DNA of 64,000 nt, taken from assembly GCF_013087525.1 (NCBI RefSeq), contig NZ_JABFCS010000001.1, positions 2,790,001 through 2,854,000 on the forward strand, read 5' to 3'. The position numbers and the translations under genes are program-made. This document shows, piece after piece, positions 37,515 through 46,479 of the stretch (positions are counted from its first letter, which is position 1; each line of letters starts with the position of its first letter). The notes beneath the pieces are model-generated. The model was not told the DNA's origin. It made no database searches and saw only the letters and a list, made by a program, of their open reading frames with translations. This DNA is from Ramlibacter montanisoli. GTDB taxonomy: Bacteria > Pseudomonadota > Gammaproteobacteria > Burkholderiales > Burkholderiaceae_C.

Positions 37515-38731
37515 ATGAAACTCAAGAAGACCTTTGCCGCGGTAGCGTTGGGCGCCGCCGCCCTGTTCGGCGCGAGCGCACCCGCGCACGCGCAGTTCTC
37601 CGGCGACGTGATCCGCATCGGCATCATCACCGACATGTCCAGCGTGTACGCGGACATCGACGGCCAGGGCGGCGTGGAAGCGATCCGCATGGCCATCGCC
37701 GACGCCGGCGGCAACATCGCGGGCAAGAAGATCGAAGTGGTGTCGGCCGACCACCAGAACAAGCCGGACGTCGCCGCCACCAAGGCGCGCGAGTGGTTCG
37801 ACACCCAGGGCCTGGACATGCTGATCGGCGGCACCAACTCGGGCACCAACCTGGCCATGGCCAAGGTCGCCGCGGAGAAGAAGAAGCCCTTCATCGCCAT
37901 CGGCGCCGCGACCTCCGCGCTGACCAACGACCAGTGCACGCCCTACACGCTGCACTGGGCCTACGACACCACCGCGCTGGCCAAGGGGGCACGGGCGCTG
38001 CCGTGGTCAAGCAGGGCGGCAAGACCTGGTACTTCCTGACCGCCGACTACGCCTTCGGCCACCAGCTGCAGACCGACACCTCCAAGGTGGTGGAGGCCAA
38101 CGGCGGCAAGGTGGTGGGCTCGGTGCGCGCGCCGCTGAACGCCAGCGACTTCTCGTCCTTCCTGCTGCAGGCGCAGGGCAGCAAGGCCCAGATCCTGGGC
38201 CTGGCCAACGCCGGCGGCGACACGATCAACTCGATCAAGGCGGCCAACGAGTTCGGCATCACCAAGACGATGAAGCTCGCCGGCCTGCTGGTGTTCATCA
38301 ACGACATCCACTCGCTGGGCCTGAAGACCACGCAGGACATGTACCTGACCGACAGCTGGTACTGGAACCAGAACAAGGAAACCCGCGACTGGTCGCGCAA
38401 GTTCTTCGACAAGGTCAAGCGCATGCCCTCGTCGATCCAGGCCGCCGACTACTCGGCCACCACGCAGTACCTGGCCGCGGTGAAGGCCGTGAACAGCGAT
38501 GACCCGGAGAAGGTGCTGGCCCACCTGAAGAAGGCGAAGTTCAACGACGTCTTCATGAAGGGCGGCTACGTGCGTGGCGACGGCCGCGTGATCCACGACA
38601 TGTACCTGATGCAGGTGAAGAAGCCTTCCGAGTCCACCGAGCCGTGGGACTACTACAAGGTCGCCCAGGTGTTCAAGGGCGAAGAGGCCTGGACCACCAA
38701 GGCCGAGAGCAAGTGCGCCCTCTGGAAGTAA
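37515..38731 (+). CDS. Liv-type ABC transporter substrate-binding protein (frame break)
   Basis: About 405 residues when restored, with a signal peptide ending near SAPAHAQ. The binding-protein fold begins VIRIGIITDMSSVYADIDGQ and includes TWYFLTADYAFGHQLQ. The frame breaks at the G-run 37985-37989: five G are present and six restore ALAKGTGAAVVKQGGKTW. Ligand is unknown. The sequence differs clearly from the first Liv receptor at 25829. A strong terminator follows, before livH. Confidence 0.88.
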
Positions 38732-38746
38732 GCTTCTCCCGGTGAC

Positions 38747-38778
38747 GGTCAGCCGGCCGCGGGCCGGCTGACCTTTTT
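38747..38778 (+). terminator. Intrinsic terminator inside the second Liv operon
   Basis: A perfect 12-bp stem (GGTCAGCCGGCC at 38747-38758 with GGCCGGCTGACC at 38762-38773) and a 3-base loop are followed by TTTTT (38774-38778). It lies between the receptor gene and livH, so it probably limits read-through and keeps the receptor more abundant than the permeases. Confidence 0.9.
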
Positions 38779-38792
38779 CAAGAAAGCGTTCG

Positions 38793-39677
38793 ATGGAGAT
38801 CTTCGGTATCCCCCACCAGGCCTTCCTGGGCCAGCTCATGCTGGGCCTGGTGAACGGCGCGTTCTACGCAATGCTCAGCCTCGGGCTGGCGGTCATCTTC
38901 GGCCTGCTCGACATCGTCAACTTCGCGCACGGCGCGCTCTACATGGTCGGCGCCTTCGCCGCCTGGATCATGCTGGAGAAGTGGGGCGTGAGTTACTGGT
39001 GGTCGCTGCTGCTGGCGCCGCTGATGGTGGGCGCGCTGGGCGTCGTCATCGAACGGGCTTTCCTCAAGCGGCTGTACGGGCTCGACCCGCTGTACGGCCT
39101 GCTGCTCACCTTCGGCCTCGCCCTGATCATGGAAGGCATCTTCCGAGACCAGTACGGCGTTTCCGGCCAGTCCTACCCGGTGCCGGACGCCTTGTCCGGC
39201 GCCACCAACCTCGGCTTCATGGTGCTGCCCAACTACCGGGCCTGGGTGGTGCTCGCCTCCGTCACCATCTGCCTGGGCACCTGGTACCTGATCGAGCGCA
39301 CGCGCCTGGGCGCCTATCTGCGCGCCGGCACCGAGAACGCGAAGCTGGTGCAGGCCTTCGGCGTCAACGTGCCGATGATGGTCATGCTCACCTACGGCGC
39401 CGGCGCCGCGCTGGCCGCGCTGGCGGGCGTGCTCGCTGCCCCCGTGATCCAGGTGACGCCGCTGATGGGGTCCAACCTGATCATCGTGGTGTTCGCAGTC
39501 GTCGTGATCGGCGGCATGGGCTCCATCCTCGGCTCCGTCATCACCGGCCTCGGGCTGGGCGTGATCGAGGGCTTCACGCGCGTGTTCTACCCGGAAGCTT
39601 CCAACGTGGTGGTGTTCGTGATCATGGCGATCGTGCTGATGCTGCGTCCCGCCGGCCTGTTCGGCAAGGAGGCCTGA
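38793..39677 (+). CDS. livH: Branched-chain-type ABC transporter permease LivH (second system)
   Basis: 294 residues with about eight hydrophobic segments. LivH hallmarks are GLVNGAFYAMLSLGLAVIFG, LLDIVNFAHGALYMVGAF and the C-terminal VIMAIVLMLRPAGLFGKE. It follows the receptor gene after an intrinsic terminator, so transcription must partly read through or start from a site not seen. Confidence 0.92.
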   Translation: MEIFGIPHQAFLGQLMLGLVNGAFYAMLSLGLAVIFGLLDIVNFAHGALYMVGAFAAWIMLEKWGVSYWWSLLLAPLMVGALGVVIERAFLKRLYGLDPLYGLLLTFGLALIMEGIFRDQYGVSGQSYPVPDALSGATNLGFMVLPNYRAWVVLASVTICLGTWYLIERTRLGAYLRAGTENAKLVQAFGVNVPMMVMLTYGAGAALAALAGVLAAPVIQVTPLMGSNLIIVVFAVVVIGGMGSILGSVITGLGLGVIEGFTRVFYPEASNVVVFVIMAIVLMLRPAGLFGKEA

Positions 39678-39682
39678 AGAAA

Positions 39683-39760
39683 TGGCTCACCCCCGAAGCG
39701 CCTTTGGCGCCTCCCCTCAAGGGGGCGCCACCAGCGGCCCGGCAAAGCCGGTTCCGCGGT
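39683..39760. repeat. Interspersed palindromic repeat of Comamonadaceae type
   Basis: This spacer between livH and livM contains two hairpins: GGCGCC (39706-39711) with GGCGCC (39724-39729) around CCCCTCAAGGGG, and CCGGC-AAA-GCCGG (39739-39751). From memory, this CCCTCAAGGGG/GGCAAAGCCGG type of stretch is common between genes in this family. It is not protein-coding. Confidence 0.55.
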
Positions 39761-39790
39761 GACACTGGACCAAGTCCCTGGAGAAGCGAG

Positions 39791-40854
39791 ATGAATTCCT
39801 CCGTCTCGACCACCGTTTCCACTACGGTTTCGACCACTATTTCGACCACCGTCGAAGAGATCTCCCCGACCACGGCACGGACGCGCCGGGCGCGCTGGCG
39901 GCCAGCCACGGCGTCGGCCGGACCGTCAAGCTGACCTACCTGGTGCTGCTCGGGATGGCGCTGGTCGCGCCTATGCTGGGCCTGTACCCCGTGTTCGGCA
40001 TGAAGCTGCTTTGCTTCATGCTGTTCGCCTGCGCGTTCAACCTGCTGCTCGGTTTCACCGGCCTGCTGTCCTTCGGCCACGCCGCCTTCTTCGGCTTCGC
40101 GGCTTACGTGTCGGGCTGGCTGGTCAAGGCGCAGGGCTGGTCGCCCGAGTTGGGCCTCGTCGCCGGCACGCTCACCGGCGCCGGCCTCGGCCTGGTGTTC
40201 GGCCTGGTGGCGATCCGCCGGCAGGGCATCTACTTCGCCATGATCACGCTGGCGCTGTCGCAGATGGTGTTCTTCGTCTGCCTGCAGGCGCCGTTCACGG
40301 GCGGCGAGGACGGGATGCAGGGCGTGCCGCGCGGCAACCTGTTCGGCCTGCTGCCGCTGGCGTCGGACCTGACGCTGTACTACGTGGTGCTGGCGATCTT
40401 CGCGGCCTGCTTCCTGTTCATCATGCGGGTGGTGACCTCGCCCTTCGGCCAGGTCCTGAAGATGATCCGCGAGAACGAGCCGCGCGCCATCTCGCTGGGC
40501 TACGAAGTGGACCGCTACAAGCTGATGGCCTTCGTGCTGTCGGCGGCGCTGACCGGCCTGGCCGGCTCGCTCAAGACCATCGTCATGGGCTTCGCTTCGC
40601 TCACCGACGTGCACTGGTCCATGTCCGGCGAAGTGATCCTGATGAGCCTGCTGGGCGGCGTCGGCACCTTCTTCGGCCCCGTGCTGGGCGCGGGCGTCGT
40701 GATCGCGCTGCAGAACCTGCTGGCCGACAAGGTGGGCGCCTGGGTGACGGTGATCATCGGCGCGATCTTCGTGGTCTGCGTGCTGGCCTTCCGCAAGGGC
40801 ATCGTCGGCGAGATCCAGGCCTGGCGGGACCGGCGCAAGTTGAAGGCGGCCTGA
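39791..40854 (+). CDS. livM: Branched-chain-type ABC transporter permease LivM (second system), N-terminus uncertain
   Basis: The conserved part (from about 39930, YLVLLGMALVAPMLG, to the stop) has LLLGFTGLLSFGHAAFFGFA and LVAIRRQGIYFAMITLALS as in LivM. No start codon lies in that frame upstream of the first membrane segment except GTG 39943, inside it. The ATG at 39791 has a GGAGAAG site and opens an unusual tail, MNSSVSTTVSTTVSTTISTT, in the other frame; it stops at 39934. One missing base between about 39870 and 39930 would join the two. The tail is a 12-bp tandem repeat (see findings). Start and tail are inference; the permease is firm. Confidence 0.75.
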
Positions 40855-40861
40855 GAAGGCG

Positions 40862-40895
40862 AAAGAAAAAGCGGCCCGCGGGCCGCTTTTTCTTT
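40862..40895. terminator. Bidirectional intrinsic terminator
   Basis: A perfect 34-bp palindrome: AAAGAAAAA, GCGGCCCG, CGGGCCGC, TTTTTCTTT. The stem is GCGGCCCG/CGGGCCGC at 40871-40886 with T-rich tails on both strands. It ends the second Liv operon and the converging MBL-fold gene. Confidence 0.92.
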
Positions 40896-40897
40896 GC

Positions 40898-40927
40898 GTC
40901 GGGTGCGCTGCGCGCAGCCCGACCTAC
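40898..40927. repeat. GTCGGG...CCCGACCTAC palindromic element
   Basis: GTCGGG (40898-40903) pairs with CCCGAC (40918-40923) around a TGCGCTGCGCGCA-type inner stem, followed by CTAC. The CTA at 40924-40926 is the TAG stop of the MBL-fold gene. Same class as 27051-27084. Confidence 0.6.
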
Positions 40928-42363
40928 ATCTTCGCGGCGGTGCGCAGCTCGGTGAAGGGGACGATGCGGCCATGCAGCGGCAGGATGCGGTCCACGTCCC
41001 AGCCCAGCCTCTGCACGTTGTTCACCAGGTTCACGTGCAGCGGGTTCGCCTGCGCGGGCGGCGGGCTGTTGGGGGCGGCCGGCGTGTAGGCGTCGGCTTC
41101 GACCAGCAGGCGTTCGCGCGGCAGCCAGGCCATCATGAAGCCCTGCGCGTGCGGGCTGCCTTCGATGAAGTGGACCTGCACCGTGCGCGTGGCATCGCTG
41201 AAGGTTCGCGTGCCGTTGACGCCCAGGAAGGTGGCGCGGCGGCCCGACTGCGCCAGTGCGTCGGGTCGGACCGCGTTGGGCGTCGCGAAGGCCTGCTCGA
41301 ACCAGGCGCGGGCCGGCTCGCTGACCACCAGCGTCGCGCCGGTGGCCGCCGCCGCCCGCAGGCCGCCCGAGTGGTCGAAGTGGTGGTGCGAGTTGACGAC
41401 GTAGCGCAGCGGCTTGTTCGGAACCAGCCGGCGCACCTCGGCCAGCACGGCGTTCGCGCGGCCGTCGTACAGCGGGGCTTCGATCAGCATCAGGTGGTCG
41501 GCGAACTCCACCAGCACGCTGTGGTGCGAGCCGCCGGACAGGTACCACACGCCGTCGGCCACACGCGTGGATTCCACCCGCTCGGCGAACTGCGCGACCA
41601 GCGCGGGCACGTCGCTGGCGAAGGCGGGATTGGCCTGCACCTCGGTCACGTTCAGGTCCAGCACCGGGTAGCCGCCCATGCTCTGCGTGATGCGCGCCGG
41701 GAACTTCACGCCGCCCCAGTCGCGCCAGCCGGAATAGAGCGTGCTCACCTGCGTGTCGCCGCTCACCGGGTGCGGCATCACCGAGTCCACGCGCTGCACC
41801 AGCCCGTCCGCGCCTATCCACGCCGTGGCGCGGTACAGGCCGGGCTGCGCGAAGGACACGACGGACAGGCCGCCTTCGCTGCGCACGCTCGCGTTGTTGC
41901 GCAGCGCCGCCTTCACCACGCCGTGCGGCGTGGTCCACAGGTCGTGGATCCGCCCTTCCGCCGCCACCGGCGCCGCGGCCGGCGCCGGGCCGGTCATGTT
42001 CCAGGCCTGGTTGCCGCGCACCCAGGCGGAGACGCGTTGCTCGCCCAAACCCATCAGCGGCAAGGCCCCGCCGCCATTGGGCTCGGCGCGCGTGCGCACG
42101 GAGTCCTCGCGCAGCGCGGCATTCTCGTAGTCGATCCAGCGGGCGTAGCTCGGGATGTTGATGCGCGGCCAGGCGGTGCCCGGCACGTAGGCCTGGCCGT
42201 AGGTGGCGCCGGTGCCGCTGGCGGCGTAGCGCAGCGTGCGCAGCTGCGTGCCGCCCATGGCCGCATCGGCCTGCCGCAGCACGGCGCCGGGATCCGCTGT
42301 CGGGGTGGCGCAGCCGGCGAGCAGGCCCGCGGCGAAGAGGGAAGCCAGTGCATGGCGAAGCAT
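40924..42363 (-). CDS. MBL-fold metallohydrolase lipoprotein
   Basis: 479 residues from ATG 42363 (MLRHALASLFAAGLLAGC). The lipobox LLAGC predicts a membrane-anchored periplasmic lipoprotein; a longer reading from 42426 would hide the signal. The N-terminal half (about 250 residues) has no recognised catalytic motif and looks like an added beta-rich domain. The metallo-beta-lactamase fold occupies the C-terminal half, with the metal motif NSHHHFDHSGG (HxHxDH). The substrate is unknown. Confidence 0.82.
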   Translation of the reverse strand: MLRHALASLFAAGLLAGCATPTADPGAVLRQADAAMGGTQLRTLRYAASGTGATYGQAYVPGTAWPRINIPSYARWIDYENAALREDSVRTRAEPNGGGALPLMGLGEQRVSAWVRGNQAWNMTGPAPAAAPVAAEGRIHDLWTTPHGVVKAALRNNASVRSEGGLSVVSFAQPGLYRATAWIGADGLVQRVDSVMPHPVSGDTQVSTLYSGWRDWGGVKFPARITQSMGGYPVLDLNVTEVQANPAFASDVPALVAQFAERVESTRVADGVWYLSGGSHHSVLVEFADHLMLIEAPLYDGRANAVLAEVRRLVPNKPLRYVVNSHHHFDHSGGLRAAAATGATLVVSEPARAWFEQAFATPNAVRPDALAQSGRRATFLGVNGTRTFSDATRTVQVHFIEGSPHAQGFMMAWLPRERLLVEADAYTPAAPNSPPPAQANPLHVNLVNNVQRLGWDVDRILPLHGRIVPFTELRTAAKM

Positions 42364-42489
42364 GTCGTCTCCTTGCCAGGGCCGCCGGCACGCGTGGGAG
42401 GTGGCGTTGCGCTGGCCGGTTGTCATTCAGGTGATTGGAAGCACGCGCGCGAGCCGTTAGGCTCCGCCTGCTGCAAAGGAGTTCCCACC

Positions 42490-43260
42490 ATGAAGGACCT
42501 GTTTTCCCTGAGTGGCCGCGTGGCGCTGGTGACCGGCGGCTCGCGCGGCATCGGCCGGATGATCGCCACCGGCCTGCTGCACCACGGCGCGAAGGTCTAC
42601 ATCACCGCGCGCAAGGCGGCGCAATGCGATGCCGCCGCCGGCGAGCTGTCGGCGATCGGCCCCTGCATCTCGCTGCCGGCCGACGTCTCCAGCGTAGCGG
42701 GCGCTCGCCAACTCGCCGAGGAGATCATGGCCAGGGAGCCGGCGCTGCACATCCTGGTCAACAACGCGGGGGCCGCCTGGGGCGAGGACTTCGACAGCTT
42801 CCCCGAGTCCGGCTGGGACAAGGTGGTGAACCTGAACATGAAGACGCCCTTCTTCCTGACGCAGGCGCTGCACGAGGCGCTCCAGCGCGGTGCCAGGGAG
42901 CGGCCGGCCAAGGTGATCAACATCGCGTCGATCGACGGCATCTCGGTCAACCAGTGGGAGACCTACTCCTATACCGCCAGCAAGGCCGGGCTGATCCACC
43001 TGACCAAGCGCATGGCGCTGCGCCTGGCGCAGGACAACATCGTGGTCAACGGCATCGCGCCCGGGCCCTTCCCGTCCGAGATGAACAAGGAAGCGCGCGA
43101 CCACGGCGAGACCGTGGCGCACCGCGTGCCCGCCGGGCGCGTGGGCGGCACGGAAGACATGGCGGGGGCGGCGATCTACCTCGCCTCGCGCGCCGGGGAC
43201 TACGTGGTCGGCGAGACCATCGTGGTGGACGGGGGCGTGACGATCGCGCGGGGGTCCTGA
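42490..43260 (+). CDS. Short-chain dehydrogenase/reductase, RhlG/FabG-like
   Basis: 256 residues. The Rossmann motif TGGSRGIG (about residues 15-22), NNAGAAWGE, the catalytic serine in NIASIDG and the Tyr/Lys pair in SYTASKAG are all present. The C-terminus (YVVGETIVVDGGVTIARGS) is the usual SDR cofactor-site end. It resembles NADPH-dependent 3-oxoacyl-type reductases of the RhlG group. The substrate is unknown. It is separated from the preceding gene by 126 bp and is not obviously part of an operon. Confidence 0.88.
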   Translation: MKDLFSLSGRVALVTGGSRGIGRMIATGLLHHGAKVYITARKAAQCDAAAGELSAIGPCISLPADVSSVAGARQLAEEIMAREPALHILVNNAGAAWGEDFDSFPESGWDKVVNLNMKTPFFLTQALHEALQRGARERPAKVINIASIDGISVNQWETYSYTASKAGLIHLTKRMALRLAQDNIVVNGIAPGPFPSEMNKEARDHGETVAHRVPAGRVGGTEDMAGAAIYLASRAGDYVVGETIVVDGGVTIARGS

Positions 43261-43301
43261 TCTTCCGGTGGGAGGCTGACCGGAGTCCCGCGCTCCGATC
43301 C

Positions 43302-43403
43302 GGGCGGGAAGGGGACTGTCCGCCTCTGCGAATGTCCCCGGCGTGGCCTGAAGGCCACGCCTCCTCCTTTACTTCGCCGAGTCGGACAGTCCCCTTCCCG
43401 CCC
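43302..43403. repeat. Structured palindromic element, copy 1
   Basis: Perfect 21-bp terminal arms lie at 43302-43322 and 43383-43403 (inner part GGACTGTCCG / CGGACAGTCC). A central hairpin, GCGTGGCCT-GA-AGGCCACGC, sits at 43341-43360. Between them are CTCTGCGAATGTCCCC and CTCCTCCTTTACTTCG. It has no coding potential that I trust. Copy 2 lies 65 bp away in inverted orientation. Confidence 0.85.
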
Positions 43404-43467
43404 TGCGGCGTGCCACGCAATGCCGCGATCGTGCTCTTCGGCCGTCCTGTCGGAACGGCGCGATGGA

Positions 43468-43568
43468 GGATCGGGACGAGATTGTCCGACTCAGCGAAGT
43501 AAAGGAGGAGGCGCGGGCTTGCCCGCGCCGGGGGACATTCGCAGAGGCGGACAATCTCGTCCCGATCC
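43468..43568. repeat. Structured palindromic element, copy 2 (inverted)
   Basis: Perfect 21-bp terminal arms lie at 43468-43488 and 43548-43568, of different sequence from copy 1 (inner part GAGATTGTCCG / CGGACAATCTC). The internal motifs AGTAAAGGAGGAG and GGGGACATTCGCAGAGGCGG are the reverse complement of those in copy 1. The central hairpin is GCGCGGGC/GCCCGCGC, again fully paired but of different sequence. With copy 1 it fills the 344-bp spacer 43261-43604, which has no gene. Confidence 0.85.
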
Positions 43569-43604
43569 GGCCCCGGAGGCACCCAAGCCGCCCCGCACCG
43601 CGAG

Positions 43605-44501
43605 TCAACGCTTCAAGCCATCCAGCGAATAATTCTGCGGACCGCGGCTGGCGATCTTGACCGCGCCGACCTTGTTGCCGAGTTGCGCGCAGCGCACCAG
43701 CGACCAGCCCTGCTCCAGGCCGTGCAGCAGCGCGCCGCGCCAGGCGTCGCCGCAGCCGGTGGGATCGACGATGGCCGCCGGCCTTTCCGGCGCGACCAGG
43801 GTCACCTCGCCGTTCACCCACACCTCGCAGCCGTCGCCGCCCAGCGTCACGACCAGGCCGTTGACGCGGTGCGAGATCTCGGCGCTGCTCCAGCCGGTGC
43901 GCTCGCTGAGCATCTTGCCCTCGTAGTCGTTGACCGTGACCCAGGTGGCGAGGTCGATGAAGTGCGCGAGCTCCTTGCCGTCGAACATGGGCAGGCCCTG
44001 GCCCGGGTCGAACACGAAGGGGATGCCCGCCGCCTTGAACTGCTCCGCGTGCTGCAGCATGGCGTCGCGCCCGTCGGGCGAGATCATCCCGAGCTTGATG
44101 TCATTGCGCGGCTTCACCTGGACCTTGTGCGCCTGCATCATCGCTCCCGGGTGGAAGGCGGTGATCTGGTTGTTGTCGCGGTCCGTCATGATCATCGCCT
44201 GCGCGGTGTACGTGTCGTCCGCGCGCAGCACGAACTCGGTGCTGATGCCCAGCTGGTCGAAGCGCTGCAGGTAGTCGCCGCCGTCGCTGCCCACGGCGCC
44301 CATGGGCAGCGGCGTGCCGCCCAGCAGCTTGAGCGCATAGGCGATGTTGCCGGCGCAGCCGCCGAAGTCGCGCCTGAGGCTGGGCACGAGGAAGGACACG
44401 TTCAGGATGTGCAGTTGGTCCGGCAGGATCTGCTCGGCGAAGCGGCCCTCGAAGGTCATGATGGTGTCGAACGCGAGCGATCCGCAGATGACGGCTGCCA
44501 T
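43605..44501 (-). CDS. PfkB-family carbohydrate/nucleoside kinase
   Basis: 298 residues from ATG 44501 (MAAVICGSLAFDTIMTFEGRF). Ribokinase-fold features are DFGGCAGNIAYALKLLGG near the start and the anion-hole/catalytic segment DPTGCGDAWRGALLHGL near the end, in which Asp is the catalytic base. Bacterial relatives are annotated as carbohydrate or adenosine kinases; the substrate cannot be decided. The minus-strand neighbour at 45557 is 19 bp upstream, so the two may be co-transcribed. Confidence 0.88.
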   Translation of the reverse strand: MAAVICGSLAFDTIMTFEGRFAEQILPDQLHILNVSFLVPSLRRDFGGCAGNIAYALKLLGGTPLPMGAVGSDGGDYLQRFDQLGISTEFVLRADDTYTAQAMIMTDRDNNQITAFHPGAMMQAHKVQVKPRNDIKLGMISPDGRDAMLQHAEQFKAAGIPFVFDPGQGLPMFDGKELAHFIDLATWVTVNDYEGKMLSERTGWSSAEISHRVNGLVVTLGGDGCEVWVNGEVTLVAPERPAAIVDPTGCGDAWRGALLHGLEQGWSLVRCAQLGNKVGAVKIASRGPQNYSLDGLKR

Positions 44502-44520
44502 GGAATTCTTTCTTTGAGGT

Positions 44521-45557
44521 TCAGGGATAGAAGGCGAGGAGGCGGTAGCCGGCCACGCGCCCGCCACCGGTGGGGCCGAGCACGACGCCCACCGAGCGCG
44601 ACCACTCGCCGGCCGCGGGGATCACGGCGTTGTCGGCGCCCAGCTCCGCCGGCGTGAGCACGCGCCGCGCGATGGTCTGGTCCTGCGAGTCGGTGATGGT
44701 GAGCTCCATCGCGGGCACGGCCACCTGCACCGGCGCGGTGTTGCGCAGCGTGAAGGCCAGGCGGTAGGTGTCGTTGCGCACGCGGTTGAAGCCCGAGCTC
44801 TCGATGGTGACGGCCTCGATCTGCCGCGGTGCGCTGATCGTGCAGCGCATGAGGCTGCACAGGCCCTCCAGCACCGGGCGCAGCGAGGGCTGCGTGAGCG
44901 CCAGGCGGTCGCGGTCCTGGTAGGCCAGCTGCAGCAGCAGCAGCAAGGCCAGCGCGAGGCTGGAGGAGGCCAGAGCGATGCGCACGCCGGGCCGGCGCCA
45001 CCACGCCTTGCGCCGGCCCTGGCGCACGAAGGACACGTCGGGCAGGTCGTCCTCCTCCGCGTCGGGGTGGTGCTCGAAATCCTCGGGCAGCATCTGGCTT
45101 TCGCTGCCCGGCATCGGCAGCTGCGAGTCGCGCAGGCCGACGGTCACTTCCGACGGGCGGAATACGAAGGGCGCGTCGAGTGGCGAGGGCTCCAAGGGGG
45201 ACTCGATGTCATCGTCGAAGAAGTCCGAGGGCTCGATCGATTCGCTGGTGGAGGCCGCGCGCGCGGCGGGCGGGCGCGCCGGTGCATCCCCGCGCGCGCC
45301 GGCAGCTGGGCCGGCCGGGTTTCCATGGCCGCGGGCCGCGTCTCGATCGGCGCGGGCCGCGTGGGAAGGTCGGTCGGGCGGGTCGCCTGCTGCGCCAGTT
45401 CCGGCTCCACCAGCACGGACTCGTCGCTCAGGTGGGCGGTGGCGTCGAACACCTCGCTGCAGTGGCCGCAGCGCACCCAGCCTTCGGAGATCTTCAGCTG
45501 GTCCGGCACGACACGGAACATCGTGCCGCAGGAGGGGCAGCTGGTGATCAGGCTCAT
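44521..45557 (-). CDS. Zinc-ribbon membrane protein, DUF3426 type (frame break)
   Basis: About 345 residues when restored. The N-terminal MJ0042-type zinc ribbon has CPSCGTMF and VRCGHCSEVF (two CxxC pairs). A long Pro/Arg/Thr-rich low-complexity linker follows, then one transmembrane segment (VRIALASSSLALALLLLLQLAYQ) and the C-terminal DUF3426-like domain (IESSGFNRVRNDTYRLAFTLRN). The frame breaks near 45285-45295 in a GC-repeat stretch where one base is missing. The position next to prmA, accC and accB is usual in this family of bacteria. Function unknown. Confidence 0.82.
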
Positions 45558-45591
45558 GAGCCAGCGATTGTAGGGAGGCCGGCGGGGGAAC

Positions 45592-46470
45592 TCAGAAGCC
45601 GGCCGTCATCAGGATCCAGCCGTCCTCTTCGTCGGCCACTTCCAGCTGCGCGTACGGGGCGTACGCCGCCTTCAGCTCGTCGGCCTGGCGCGAGAGGATG
45701 CCGGCCAGCACCAGGTGGCCGCCCGGGGCGGCGTGGGCGCACAGCAGGGGCGCCAGCACCTTCAGCGGCGTGGCGAGGATGTTGGCCAGCACGGTGTCGT
45801 ACTTGCCGGCCGCCTGGTCCGGCAGGCCGGCGGCGAGCTGCACGCCGTTGGCCTTGGCGTTCGCCTCCGTGGAGCGCACGGCAGCCTCGTCGATGTCCAC
45901 GGCGTCCACGTCCGTGGCACCGAACTTGGCGGCGCCGATGGCCAGGATGCCGGAGCCGCAGCCGTAGTCCAGCACGCGCTGGCCGAGCGGGTGGCGCGCG
46001 ATCCAGCGCAGGCACATGCGCGTGGTCGGGTGGGTGCCGGTGCCGAAGGCCAGGCCCGGATCCAGGCGGATCACCTGCTGCGCCTGTTGCGGCGGCTCGT
46101 GCCAGGTCGGCACGATCCAGAAGGACGGCGTGATCTCCACCGGCTCGAACTGCGATTGCGTGAGGCGCACCCAGTCCTGCTCGGGCACGTCGACGATGGC
46201 GATGAACTTGCAGCCGGCGAAGAAGTCCTGCGGCGCCAGCAGCTCCGCCGCCTCCTTGGCCTGCGCCTGCTGCGCGAACAGCGCGATCACCAGCGAGCGC
46301 TGCCAGCCCTCCTTGGGCGGCGGCATGCCCGGCTCGCCGAACAGCGCCTGCTCCGCCGGCGTCTGCGCGTCCGCATCCTCGACCGAGATGCTCAGCGCGT
46401 CGAGCGCCTCCAGCGCGTCACCGACCGCCTCGACGCGTTCCTCCGGGCACAGCAGCCGCAGCTCGAACAT
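45592..46470 (-). CDS. prmA: Ribosomal protein L11 methyltransferase PrmA
   Basis: 292 residues from ATG 46470 (MFELRLLCPEERVEAVGD); a GTG two codons upstream is less likely. It trimethylates lysines and the N-terminus of ribosomal protein L11 with S-adenosylmethionine. The methyltransferase motif I is VLDYGCGSGILAIGAAKFGA, and DPGLAFGTGTHPTTRMCL is the PrmA family signature. It begins 9 bp after the end of accC. Confidence 0.95.
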   Translation of the reverse strand: MFELRLLCPEERVEAVGDALEALDALSISVEDADAQTPAEQALFGEPGMPPPKEGWQRSLVIALFAQQAQAKEAAELLAPQDFFAGCKFIAIVDVPEQDWVRLTQSQFEPVEITPSFWIVPTWHEPPQQAQQVIRLDPGLAFGTGTHPTTRMCLRWIARHPLGQRVLDYGCGSGILAIGAAKFGATDVDAVDIDEAAVRSTEANAKANGVQLAAGLPDQAAGKYDTVLANILATPLKVLAPLLCAHAAPGGHLVLAGILSRQADELKAAYAPYAQLEVADEEDGWILMTAGF

Positions 46471-46479
46471 GTTCACCGT

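Noticed and set aside
39791-39850. Tandem repeats as a CRISPR array
   Set aside because: Units are 12 bp with no spacers; a coding microsatellite.
43369-43821. Short open frames across the structured repeats at 43.3-43.6 kb
   Set aside because: They arise from the palindromes, differ between the two copies and carry no recognised domain.
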